DNA of 64,000 nt from the NCBI RefSeq assembly GCF_013369385.1, contig NZ_SZTO01000002.1, positions 1 through 64,000 on the forward strand, in the 5' to 3' direction. Position 1 is the first letter of the stretch, and every line of letters begins with the position of its first letter. The notes under the pieces are model-generated. The model did not search any database, was not told where the DNA came from, and saw only the letters and a program-made list of their open reading frames with translations. This DNA comes from Vibrio sp. 05-20-BW147. GTDB taxonomy: Bacteria > Pseudomonadota > Gammaproteobacteria > Enterobacterales > Vibrionaceae. Shown one piece after another: positions 25,876-34,667 of the stretch. Position numbers and translations under genes: made by a program.

Positions 25876-27639
25876 TTAAGCGACTTCCGGAATAGGTTTA
25901 GGTGGTTCTTCCAGGTCGGGTTCTCTTTGCACGTTTGGAACTTGTCCTTCACCTACTGCACTGAGATAGCAGCCACTGAGTTTTATCGCAAGGTACATAT
26001 CGGCACGCAGCAAAATACCCCCTTCAGTGGTACTGATCCCGGACACCTCACACCATTGACGAAGGCTTCGTTTTCGTCCGGCGAGTATTAAACGTATGCC
26101 TCGCTTTTTCAAAGTTTCATGAACGTCCGAGAGTGTGGCCATCACACTTAAATCCAAGTGGGTAAAGCTCGATACCGCGTCTACAACAACACACCCGATA
26201 TCTTTGCTGTGCTCGGTGTGCTCAAGAAGACGACGCTTGAAATAGGGGGCGTTAAAGTAGGTGAGTGGCGAGTTGAAACGATATATCACCATTCCGGGAA
26301 TTGGAGAGGCTTTTCCTGTGCTGTCTACTGTTCGAATGGTGCCTTCTTCATCAAGGCCAAGGAGTTGATCGCTCGGGCGCATAACGATACGCAAAAATTG
26401 GAAGAGACCCAATAGCACTGCCAAAGTAATGCCGGGAATCACGCCAACCACCAACACTGAAACAAAGGTGATCGCCGCGAGGTAAAAAGCGTCTTTATCA
26501 CGTTTCCGTAACGTCCAAATACCTTTCAAATCCAGTAGGGATAGCGAAGCGATAATCAAAACAACGCCGAGTGAAGCTATAGGAATGAACTGCAACGGCT
26601 GATAGATAAACACTGCGATGATCGCAATGGTAATCGCTGCGATGATGGACACCAACTGAGACTTACCGCCGTTTGCGTCGTTCACTGCAGTACGAGAATC
26701 CGCGCCACTGATGGCAAAACCTTGTGAAAATGCGGAAGCGAGATTGGCAAACCCCAACGCGCGAAACTCTTTATCGGCATCGATATCATAGCCATTCTTG
26801 GCGGCGAAACTTCGTGCTGTCAACATCATACTCACAAAGCTGACCATGGCGAGGTTGAGCGCAGGTACGACCAACTCACGCGTGACGCCGAGATCGAACT
26901 CGGGTGTTTGAAAGTTAGGAAATCCACCTTGGGTGATCCCCACCACTGATACGCCTATTTCTTGTAGACGCAGTAACCATACTGATGCCGTGGTAACCAA
27001 AATTGCCAACATAGCAGCAGGCCATGCTGGCTTGAATTTTTTGGTCAGTAAGTAGACCACCACAGTTGCAAGGCTGAGGAGTAACGTTGGCCAATGCAAA
27101 TCTGCGAGACGCTGGGGCGCTTCCCATAAACGCTCCAGTAGGTAACGCTGCTCATATTTCCAGCCGACGACTTTCGCAAACTGGCCAACAATAATGGTTA
27201 AGGCGACACCGTTGAGCAGGCCGAGCAAAATGGGGCGAGAGAGAAAGTCCGCGAGGATGCCAAGTTTCAGACGGCTGGCCAAAACACACCAAATTCCCGT
27301 CATCGCCGTCATGGTCATAACCAATTGCCAGTGTTTCGTCGGGTCACCAGCAGCGAGAGGTGTCACCACTGCAGCAATCACCGCACAAGTGGCCGCATCA
27401 GGGCCGACAATGAGCTGTCTAGACGTGCCCATCAATGCGTAAACCAGCATAGGTAGAACACAGGAGTAAAGTCCCACAATCGCAGAGACGCCTGTTAATT
27501 GTGCGTAGGCGATCGCGACGGGAAGCGCAACGGCAACAACGGAAAAGGCTGAGCGAATGTCATCGACTAGCCACTCTTTCTGGTACTGTTTCAGTGCGAC
27601 AAATCCAGGAAACCACTGCGAAAATAATATTTTTGCCAA
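25876..27639 (-). CDS. SulP-family anion transporter with STAS domain
   Basis: The 587-residue protein has about 10-12 membrane helices, beginning with the SulP signature near residue 33 (VALPVAIAYAQLTGVSAIVGLYS). A cytoplasmic STAS domain (about 440-545) follows, with CVVVDAVSSFTHLDLSVMATLSD. Family substrates include sulfate, bicarbonate and C4-dicarboxylates, so the substrate is uncertain. The start is probably TTG 27639, preceded by AGGG at eight bases; I saw no better ATG. The C-terminus is proline- and acid-rich. Confidence 0.85.
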   Translation of the reverse strand: MAKILFSQWFPGFVALKQYQKEWLVDDIRSAFSVVAVALPVAIAYAQLTGVSAIVGLYSCVLPMLVYALMGTSRQLIVGPDAATCAVIAAVVTPLAAGDPTKHWQLVMTMTAMTGIWCVLASRLKLGILADFLSRPILLGLLNGVALTIIVGQFAKVVGWKYEQRYLLERLWEAPQRLADLHWPTLLLSLATVVVYLLTKKFKPAWPAAMLAILVTTASVWLLRLQEIGVSVVGITQGGFPNFQTPEFDLGVTRELVVPALNLAMVSFVSMMLTARSFAAKNGYDIDADKEFRALGFANLASAFSQGFAISGADSRTAVNDANGGKSQLVSIIAAITIAIIAVFIYQPLQFIPIASLGVVLIIASLSLLDLKGIWTLRKRDKDAFYLAAITFVSVLVVGVIPGITLAVLLGLFQFLRIVMRPSDQLLGLDEEGTIRTVDSTGKASPIPGMVIYRFNSPLTYFNAPYFKRRLLEHTEHSKDIGCVVVDAVSSFTHLDLSVMATLSDVHETLKKRGIRLILAGRKRSLRQWCEVSGISTTEGGILLRADMYLAIKLSGCYLSAVGEGQVPNVQREPDLEEPPKPIPEVA

Positions 27640-27729
27640 CGAGATGCCCTAATGAGATGGGGTTAAGTTGCTGTAAAGTATACAGCGTATTTTTGTAACA
27701 TTTGTGAGTAATTTGAGGGGCATCTCTGT

Positions 27730-28638
27730 TTAATTACCGTTTGGTGGGAATTTACGTTGATAACGAGGCAGCATCGATTCATTGCCAAGCAATCCGCCTT
27801 GATGGACATAGAGTAACGTTTTATCTGGATGTTGTTCTAACCAAGGCAAAAGGCAGCGCCACATTAATGGATCATAAAGCAGATCAAATTCGATATCTGT
27901 CTGCTTGAGCAGCGATTGCCAGATCTCATAGTCTGCTTGGTAGAGTTTTCCAAAATGGTGCTTGTTTGTTGGTGTAAGAATAGTGGGATGATCTGGTTCA
28001 CCGAGTTCGGCAAATTGTGACGTTAAGTACTCGTCGCCACCGACACACGCACAGGTGACAACATCGATGTTATGCGGTTTGAGGTACTTGTGCAGATACA
28101 AGGCGGTCGTACCCGTACCCGACGGCAATGCCACGGCAAATTGTTGCTTGGGTTCAAAGCGAGACCAAGCCAACAGCTCAAGGGCAAGTTGTTTAATGCC
28201 TTCCTCTGCCAACGCAAAGCGCCCACCTTCAGGCACAACGTAACAGTGTGGATCAGGCTTACGAACATGATCAATGTAGTCGCGAGGATGAAACGTTGGC
28301 GCAAGCTTAGAGACTTCGATGATCTTAGCACCCAGCTCCAATGCACCGCGATAGTTGCCTTGTGGGCGTTCTATGAGCCATTCAGGAAGATGATCAACAT
28401 AAAACTCGAGTTGCCACTTTTTAATGCGAGCGAGTGCTGCGAGGGAGTACAGGGAGTTGGCTTGGGCAGAGCCGTAACTGATCAATGTATTGACATGAGG
28501 TAAATCCATGCATAATAACTGCATGAATTTTCGGGCCTTATTACCCGTGAAATGAGAATGCAACAAGTCATCGCGTTTTAGATAAAAGGTATGACCCGCG
28601 TAGCAATGTTGAGTAATAGGACTGTTATCAATATTCAT
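27730..28638 (-). CDS. PLP-dependent enzyme of the ACC deaminase / D-cysteine desulfhydrase family
   Basis: The 302-residue protein is of PLP fold type II. The N-terminal YLKRDDLLHSHFTGNKARKF carries the likely PLP lysine in GNKARK, with the phosphate-binding SGTGTTALYL later. The family includes 1-aminocyclopropane-1-carboxylate deaminase and D-cysteine desulfhydrase (DcyD). I cannot tell which reaction it performs. It is monocistronic and divergent from the GGDEF-EAL gene. Confidence 0.82.
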   Translation of the reverse strand: MNIDNSPITQHCYAGHTFYLKRDDLLHSHFTGNKARKFMQLLCMDLPHVNTLISYGSAQANSLYSLAALARIKKWQLEFYVDHLPEWLIERPQGNYRGALELGAKIIEVSKLAPTFHPRDYIDHVRKPDPHCYVVPEGGRFALAEEGIKQLALELLAWSRFEPKQQFAVALPSGTGTTALYLHKYLKPHNIDVVTCACVGGDEYLTSQFAELGEPDHPTILTPTNKHHFGKLYQADYEIWQSLLKQTDIEFDLLYDPLMWRCLLPWLEQHPDKTLLYVHQGGLLGNESMLPRYQRKFPPNGN

Positions 28639-28691
28639 AACGTGTGATGTTATTGACTTAAAAGAAAATAACTAAAAAATATAAGTTGGAA

Positions 28692-28774
28692 AATAAGCCG
28701 ATGCGATTTTAAGCGTTAGAGAAAAAAGTCTCAACACTAAGACGAAAGAGATAGGGATACTTCATCGGCTTATT
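28692..28774 (+). repeat. 12-bp inverted repeat in the leader of the GGDEF-EAL gene
   Basis: AATAAGCCGATG (28692-28703) and CATCGGCTTATT (28763-28774) are perfect inverted copies around 59 bases. Internally GAGA/TCTC and GTTAG/CTAAG can pair. It ends 33 bases before the start codon. An RNA fold controlling translation or a long-armed operator are both possible. I see no GEMM (c-di-GMP-I) consensus. Confidence 0.55.
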
Positions 28775-28807
28775 GCATACAACGTTAAGGCTGGAGCGTT
28801 AGGAAAC

Positions 28808-31297
28808 GTGCATTCGATTTCAGATCAAAAAATACTGCGGCTTATACGCATCATTCCGCTAGGTATTGTCACGATTTTTATGTTGGTGCTGGTGGTGATG
28901 GTTGTGAGTGGCAACAATACTAGAACACATCAACTGGTGGACATTCTGCGACAGGACTTTACCGACAGTCAAAAAGCGGATGTGGCTAGGCAAGTAGAAA
29001 GTGTTTACCAACAGCTTGAATATGAGCGTAGTCAAGCCCTCCCTCTTCTTAAAGAGTCTGTCAAAGCGAGGACTCTGGAGGCGTATCAGATTGTTCAAAG
29101 CATTTACAATGCCAACATCCACCTTCCGCAAAGTGACGTTATCCAACTGGTGATGGACGCACTAAGGGATGTTCGTTTCAACGAAGGGCGAGGTTATTAT
29201 TTCATCTATCGGATGGATGGCACCGCAATCATGCACCCTTTACGTCCAGAGTTAGAGCAAACATCCGTGTTGGGAATGCAAGATGCCCAAGGTAGCTTTG
29301 TCGCCCAAGATATGATTAAAAAGATACGCGCCTCAACGGATGGCGGGACCTTCCTAAGTTGGTGGTTTCAAAAGCCAGGTTATGGCAAAGAGGAATTTCA
29401 AAAAGTCGGCTACGCGAAACATTTTGCTCCCTACGATTGGTTTATCGGTACAGGGGAATACGTTGTTGATGTAGAAGCCTACATTCAAAAACGCATGCTC
29501 CAATGGCTGTCTGAGTTCCGTTTTGATCGCAATGGTTATATTTTTGTCCTCAATTTAGAGGGGGAAACGATCGCCCATATCGATCGGAGTCTAGTCAACA
29601 TCAATCAACCAGATCTCGTTCAGCTATTTCTCAATGAACTGAGTCAAACCGACCAGCCAAACGCTGCCTTTGTCCGTTATACCTCGGCCTATGTTCCTAG
29701 AGAGGTTGCTGATGGAGAGAAAATGAGTTACGTCAAGCTCATGCCTGAATGGGGATGGGTGATTGGTGGTGGTCTCTATTTGTCAGAAATTGAAAAGTTT
29801 ATAGCGAAACAGGCTCGAGAACTAAAAGAACGTAACCGTTCTGAGTTGTTTAAAATCTTAACGTTGTGTCTACTTTTAGCATTTATCCTAGCCTCGCTTT
29901 CGCTCGCGGTTAGTCACTACATTGGTAAACGTTTTAATCAATATCAGAAGCGTATTCGTCATGATTTCAAAAAACTAGAACAGAGTCAGAAGCTGCTTTC
30001 GTACCAAGCGAAACATGATTCACTCACCAAATTGCCAAATCGTTCATTGCTGGAAGAACAAATCGTCACGGGGATGAAGCGTTGCCAGCAAACGGGCAAG
30101 CACCTTGCGGTCATGTTTGTCGATCTCGATAACTTTAAGAAGGTCAATGACCAACACGGTCATAAAGTGGGGGATGAGCTGTTACTTAAAGTTGCGGAGA
30201 AGTTTAGTAGCCTATTGCGTCCAACCGACAGTGTTGCCCGTTTTGGTGGTGATGAATTTGTTTTCTGCTTTGGTGATATCGAGAACCATCAACAAGCGGA
30301 AGTTCTGGCGGAAAGCGTGCGTAGTTCGTTAAGGGAACATTTTATTTTGCACGGTGCATTAGTGTCCACCTCATGCAGTATCGGTGTCGCCATGTATCCA
30401 AGAGATGGCGACAATGCGGAGCAGTTGATCGGCAATGCAGATATTGTCTTGTTCCGCTCGAAGATGCATCACAAGGGACAGGTGATGTTTTATGACCAGA
30501 GCATCAATGAACAGGTTCAGTATGATTTCTTGTTGGAAGATGAGCTTAAGTACGCGATTGAGCGAGAAGAGCTTGAACTTTACTATCAGCCACAAGTGAA
30601 CCCTAGAACTGGGGAAATAGAAAGCGTTGAAGCATTGTGTCGTTGGACAAATGGTTATTTAGGTTCGGTTTCGCCATTGAAGTTTATCCGTATTGCTGAG
30701 CTTTCAGGACAAATATTGACTATTGGTGATTTTGTGTTGAGAAAAGCCTGTTCTGACATGAAGTGGTTATCGAAAATGACAGGTAGGACCTTGCCGGTGT
30801 CAATTAACATATCGCCGAAGCAGCTTATTCAGAAAGGCTTTGTTAATGACGTCTATTGCGTAACGCGCGAATTTAATATGGATAGTCGTTTGATCACCTT
30901 AGAAGTGACCGAAAACGTGTTTATCGAAGAGCTAGATAATGTCAAACCCATCATAGAGGAACTCCGTCATTTGGGATTTCACATTTCTCTTGATGATTTC
31001 GGCACAGGTTTCTCGTCACTCAGCTATCTCAACGCTCTACCTATCAGTGAAATCAAAATTGATCGCTCTTTTGTCAATAACATGCTCAGTAGCGAGCAAA
31101 GCGAAAGCTTGGTTAAAACCATCGTGGCGATTGGCCATTCCAATCGTATCGCGGTGGTGGCAGAAGGGGTAGAAACGGTGGAACAACAGATTCGTCTTCA
31201 TCAGTTAGGCTGCGATCGTCTGCAGGGCTACCTTTTCCACAAGCCACTAACCTTAAGCGCACTCGCGGAATTATCGACAGTCGACACACCGGTTTGA
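28808..31297 (+). CDS. Membrane Cache-GGDEF-EAL protein
   Basis: The 829-residue protein has a first membrane helix (about 14-34), a periplasmic double Cache sensor (about 80-330; YYFIYRMDGTAIMHP and GYIFVLNLEGETIAHI), a second helix (about 350-372), a GGDEF domain (about 390-555) and an EAL domain (about 570-820). The cyclase site is canonical (RFGGDEF, near 480) with an intact product-inhibition I-site RPTD five residues before it. The EAL motif near E608 and the loop DDFGTGFSSL are intact. It could both make and degrade c-di-GMP. The start is GTG 28808 after AGGAAAC. Confidence 0.92.
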   Translation: MHSISDQKILRLIRIIPLGIVTIFMLVLVVMVVSGNNTRTHQLVDILRQDFTDSQKADVARQVESVYQQLEYERSQALPLLKESVKARTLEAYQIVQSIYNANIHLPQSDVIQLVMDALRDVRFNEGRGYYFIYRMDGTAIMHPLRPELEQTSVLGMQDAQGSFVAQDMIKKIRASTDGGTFLSWWFQKPGYGKEEFQKVGYAKHFAPYDWFIGTGEYVVDVEAYIQKRMLQWLSEFRFDRNGYIFVLNLEGETIAHIDRSLVNINQPDLVQLFLNELSQTDQPNAAFVRYTSAYVPREVADGEKMSYVKLMPEWGWVIGGGLYLSEIEKFIAKQARELKERNRSELFKILTLCLLLAFILASLSLAVSHYIGKRFNQYQKRIRHDFKKLEQSQKLLSYQAKHDSLTKLPNRSLLEEQIVTGMKRCQQTGKHLAVMFVDLDNFKKVNDQHGHKVGDELLLKVAEKFSSLLRPTDSVARFGGDEFVFCFGDIENHQQAEVLAESVRSSLREHFILHGALVSTSCSIGVAMYPRDGDNAEQLIGNADIVLFRSKMHHKGQVMFYDQSINEQVQYDFLLEDELKYAIEREELELYYQPQVNPRTGEIESVEALCRWTNGYLGSVSPLKFIRIAELSGQILTIGDFVLRKACSDMKWLSKMTGRTLPVSINISPKQLIQKGFVNDVYCVTREFNMDSRLITLEVTENVFIEELDNVKPIIEELRHLGFHISLDDFGTGFSSLSYLNALPISEIKIDRSFVNNMLSSEQSESLVKTIVAIGHSNRIAVVAEGVETVEQQIRLHQLGCDRLQGYLFHKPLTLSALAELSTVDTPV

Positions 31298-31466
31298 TTT
31301 TCGCCAATGACAAGGCTGCTAGGTCTCTTGCATCTAAGTTGATCTCGCAGTCTTTCTTTATTGCACTCCCTAACCATCTCATCCATCGACACCGCAGGCA
31401 AATTTTCTGCCACTCTAGTTTTTATACGCTAGGCTATTTATAAGCATATCAATTTAATGGTGGACT

Positions 31467-32060
31467 ATGACCGCGCATCTCAAATTGTTGGCAAAGATAG
31501 CGTTGGCAAATTGGTTGGTGATATCTCTGATGGTTGGGTTCAACCTGCTTTCTGCGATGAGTGCGCTTATCGCTTCGATGGTCATCACAGTACTGATTGC
31601 TCAGGATAGGAAAGAACATGACGTAGAAGGAAAACAGCTGCAGTGGTTACGGCATTCGATGATCCCATTTCAACAACAGCAGCTTAAACGTTCGATCGAT
31701 CTCTCTGAAACTGCAGTGGCTGAGCTACTAACAACAATTAATCAATGTACGTCACCGCTGGTTTCGCTAAATCCACCTTATTCATTAAATCCTACACAGA
31801 TTGACGAAATACAAGCACATCAAAACCGTCTGATTACCTTGCTGCAGTTTGCTGACACCTGTCATCAACTCCAGCAAGGGGTGCTCGACCTTTCAGAACA
31901 ATATCAACACGCTTCACCGACATTGAATGAACAGCAATGGCAGCAACACTGCGTTGAGTTACAACAGCGTCTCAATGACATCGCGAATCGAACCGAAAAC
32001 GCATCCTCTGCATGGGCAGAAGGAGGGGAGGTCATTGTGTTTCATGAGCAGGGCAAATAA
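31467..32060 (+). CDS. Membrane protein heading the chemosensory operon
   Basis: The 197-residue protein has one or two N-terminal membrane helices (about 8-45, LAKIALANWLVISLMVGF and SALIASMVITVLIAQ). A cytoplasmic glutamine-rich, probably coiled-coil region (about 60-190) follows, with many helical segments such as QQQLKRSIDLSETAVAELLTT. No catalytic motif is visible. Its stop codon TAA is followed directly by the ATG of the CheY gene. It may tether or modulate the array. I do not recognise the family. Confidence 0.8.
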   Translation: MTAHLKLLAKIALANWLVISLMVGFNLLSAMSALIASMVITVLIAQDRKEHDVEGKQLQWLRHSMIPFQQQQLKRSIDLSETAVAELLTTINQCTSPLVSLNPPYSLNPTQIDEIQAHQNRLITLLQFADTCHQLQQGVLDLSEQYQHASPTLNEQQWQQHCVELQQRLNDIANRTENASSAWAEGGEVIVFHEQGK

Positions 32061-32429
32061 ATGAAGAAAAACATTTTAATCGTCGATGATTCGGAGTCAC
32101 TCAGACAAGTGGTGAGTATTGCGCTAACGGGAGCTGGGTTTAGCGTCATTGAAGCAAAAGATGGCGTGCAAGGGGTGGAACGTTTAAACGGCGAGCGAAT
32201 CCATCTGATCATTAGTGACGTCAACATGCCAAACATGAACGGCATCGACTTCATCAAACAAGTCAAGCAGCACACCAAGTACCGTTTTACGCCCATCGTG
32301 ATGCTCACTACCGAGACGCAGCAATATCTGATGGAAGAATGTAAGAAAGCGGGGGCAAAAGCGTGGCTGGTGAAGCCATTTCGTCCAGAACAGATGTTGT
32401 CCGTCGTATCGCGCTTTTTAATGGACTAA
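32061..32429 (+). CDS. CheY-like response regulator
   Basis: The 122-residue protein is a single receiver domain with the acidic pair D9-D10, phospho-acceptor D53 (SDVNMPNMNG), T83 and K105 (VKPF). It has no output domain, so it acts by binding a partner. It is encoded just before the STAS and CheA genes. Similarity to motor-type CheY cannot be judged without structure or comparison. Confidence 0.93.
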   Translation: MKKNILIVDDSESLRQVVSIALTGAGFSVIEAKDGVQGVERLNGERIHLIISDVNMPNMNGIDFIKQVKQHTKYRFTPIVMLTTETQQYLMEECKKAGAKAWLVKPFRPEQMLSVVSRFLMD

Positions 32430-32455
32430 GAAATCAAGATGCAGGGAGTCGCTTG

Positions 32456-32722
32456 ATGGCGCTGAAGAGATTTGTTTTACCTGACTGCATCACCATTTAC
32501 GAAGTAACGCAGATTTATGAAGAACTCGTTCAATCGCATGAGACGTTAAATCGTATGGGGCTAAATGGGGAAAAGGTTGAGGAAATTGATACTGCAGGAA
32601 TCCAGTTGCTGCTATGGCTTAACCAACAGTACACGATGAAAGTCGACCCGTGTTCGTCACTTTTGCAACAAAAACTGCACTTTCTTGGGTTAGAGCGACT
32701 CATAGGTAAGCGAGATGAATGA
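32456..32722 (+). CDS. STAS-domain protein
   Basis: The 88-residue single STAS domain has the signature EEIDTAGIQLLLWLNQQ; the usual phospho-Ser/Thr loop reads D-T-A-G. STAS proteins in chemosensory operons are thought to act as phosphorylatable switches or adaptors. I chose ATG 32456 with GGGAG eight bases upstream; the longer frame from 32363 runs into the CheY gene. It overlaps cheA by eight bases. Confidence 0.85.
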   Translation: MALKRFVLPDCITIYEVTQIYEELVQSHETLNRMGLNGEKVEEIDTAGIQLLLWLNQQYTMKVDPCSSLLQQKLHFLGLERLIGKRDE

Positions 32723-34640
32723 TCCACGATTTGCGAAAGCACTGTTGATTTTCATTAATGAAGCTGAAGAGCTGTTAGATGAAATGGAGCAGGCTCTGCT
32801 GGAAAATAACGCAGAGTGGATAAACACGGTGTTTCGCGCAGTTCATACCATCAAAGGCAGTGCGGGGCTATTTGGTTTAGACGACATGGTTCGCCTGGCG
32901 CATCAAACCGAAGCGTTTTTAGTGCCCTTGCGAGAGACGAATGCTGAACTTGACGAAACGGTGCTTGCGTATCTACTTGACCAGCATGACGAGCTAAACA
33001 AGCAGATGCAAACATTGGTTCTTCAATCTAAGTCTGCCAATTCTATTTGCGACGATCTCATCGCAAAGCAAAGCGATCACCACAGCGTCTCGAATGTGAT
33101 GGAATCGCGCTGGGTAATCCATTTCAAACCGAATGCCAATGTGTTCAAAGATGGTCTCGATCCAATCTCTTTCATCCGCTATTTGCAAAAACTGGGCACG
33201 GTATGCCAGCTTGAAACCCACTTTAGCGACTGCCCAACACCGCAACAGTTTGATCCAGAAGCTTGCTACATCAGTTTTCAGCTTGAGTTTCAGGGCTCGG
33301 TGAGCCAGCAGGCGATTGAAGATGTGTTTGAGTTTATCGCTGCCGATGCGCAAATCTCGATTACGCCCATTGTTGATAAAGCACTCCCTCTAGCCCCTGT
33401 AATAAAAGCGGAAATGCCCCGATTAACACAGCCCACGTTGCCAAAAGCCAGAACATTGCGTGTTGAAGCGGATAAGTTAGACAAACTGATCGATCTGGTC
33501 GGTGAGATGGTGATTGCTGGAGCAAGAACCAACTTGCTCACCCATCAAACCGGTGATGAAGCGCTAATTGAAGCGGTCGCTCAGCTGGAGCGACTGGTCG
33601 AAAGCATCCGCGATCACTCACTGCAATTGCGCATGGTGCAAATTGGCGACAGCCTCACCAAATTTAAACGGGTGGTGCGTGATGTGGCCTCTGAACTTGG
33701 AAAGGAGGTTCAACTCGTGGTTGCAGGTGGTGACACTGAGTTGGACAAATCCTTTGTCGAAAAACTCAGTGATCCGCTGACGCATATCATCCGCAACGCC
33801 ATTGATCACGGTATTGAAAATATCGAAGAACGGCTGGCGAAGGGAAAAAAGCAACAAGGGGTGATCAAAATAAACGCATATCACGAGTCAGGGTTAGTGG
33901 TGCTCGAAATATCGGATGATGGGCGAGGGTTAAGCAAGTCCGCGATTGAACAAAAAGCTCGAGAGCGTGGGTTGCTCGCAGAGGGGGATGAGTTAACCCC
34001 GTTGAGCCTGAACAATTTGATTTTTGAACCGGGATTTTCCACCAAGCAAACAGTGACAGATCTCTCTGGGCGAGGGGTGGGCATGGATGTGGTGAAACGC
34101 AATATTGAATCGCTGCGCGGCAACATTGAAGTTCATAGTAAAGAGGACGTCGGCACTACGTTAACCATTCGCTTGCCGCTGACGCTTTCTATTATTGATG
34201 GCTTCATGTTTCGTGTGGCGCAAACCGATTATGTCATTCCACTAGATAGCGTGGTGGAGTGTCTTGAACTGAAAGAAGTGATTCAAGAATCAAGCATTAA
34301 TGCCAATCGTTACCTCGACCTAAGAGGCGAAGTTCTCCCATTTATAGACCTTTGTGAGTGGTTTGCTGTCGAGTCTCACACACCATTCAATCGGCGTTCT
34401 TTGGTCGTATTGCAATACGGGACATTTAGGGCGGGCCTATTAGTGGATGAGCTGATTGGGGAATATCAAACGGTAGTTAAGCCACTAGGGCCGTTATTTG
34501 ACGGTGTTCGTGGCGTGAGTGGCGCGACGATTTTAGGCAGTGGCGAGGTAGCGGTGATTTTAGATGTGTTTGCCCTTATCCAAACCGTAGTTGACAAGAC
34601 AGAAACCAAATTAGACAGAGCGGGAATATTGAACGCTTAA
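32715..34640 (+). CDS. cheA: Chemotaxis histidine kinase CheA
   Basis: The 641-residue kinase has an Hpt domain with phospho-site H44 (RAVHTIKGSAGL). A domain at about 131-217 sits where P2 would be and does not look like the E. coli P2. The dimerisation region starts near 249 (RVEADKLDKLIDLVGEMVIA), the HATPase domain has the N-box HIIRNAIDHGIE near 360 and EISDDGRGLS near 397, and a CheW-like domain lies at about 500-635. It overlaps the STAS gene. The operon encodes its adaptors and receptor. Confidence 0.95.
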   Translation: MNDPRFAKALLIFINEAEELLDEMEQALLENNAEWINTVFRAVHTIKGSAGLFGLDDMVRLAHQTEAFLVPLRETNAELDETVLAYLLDQHDELNKQMQTLVLQSKSANSICDDLIAKQSDHHSVSNVMESRWVIHFKPNANVFKDGLDPISFIRYLQKLGTVCQLETHFSDCPTPQQFDPEACYISFQLEFQGSVSQQAIEDVFEFIAADAQISITPIVDKALPLAPVIKAEMPRLTQPTLPKARTLRVEADKLDKLIDLVGEMVIAGARTNLLTHQTGDEALIEAVAQLERLVESIRDHSLQLRMVQIGDSLTKFKRVVRDVASELGKEVQLVVAGGDTELDKSFVEKLSDPLTHIIRNAIDHGIENIEERLAKGKKQQGVIKINAYHESGLVVLEISDDGRGLSKSAIEQKARERGLLAEGDELTPLSLNNLIFEPGFSTKQTVTDLSGRGVGMDVVKRNIESLRGNIEVHSKEDVGTTLTIRLPLTLSIIDGFMFRVAQTDYVIPLDSVVECLELKEVIQESSINANRYLDLRGEVLPFIDLCEWFAVESHTPFNRRSLVVLQYGTFRAGLLVDELIGEYQTVVKPLGPLFDGVRGVSGATILGSGEVAVILDVFALIQTVVDKTETKLDRAGILNA

Positions 34641-34667
34641 GCGCCTGTTAAAAGGAAGGGGAAAGGT

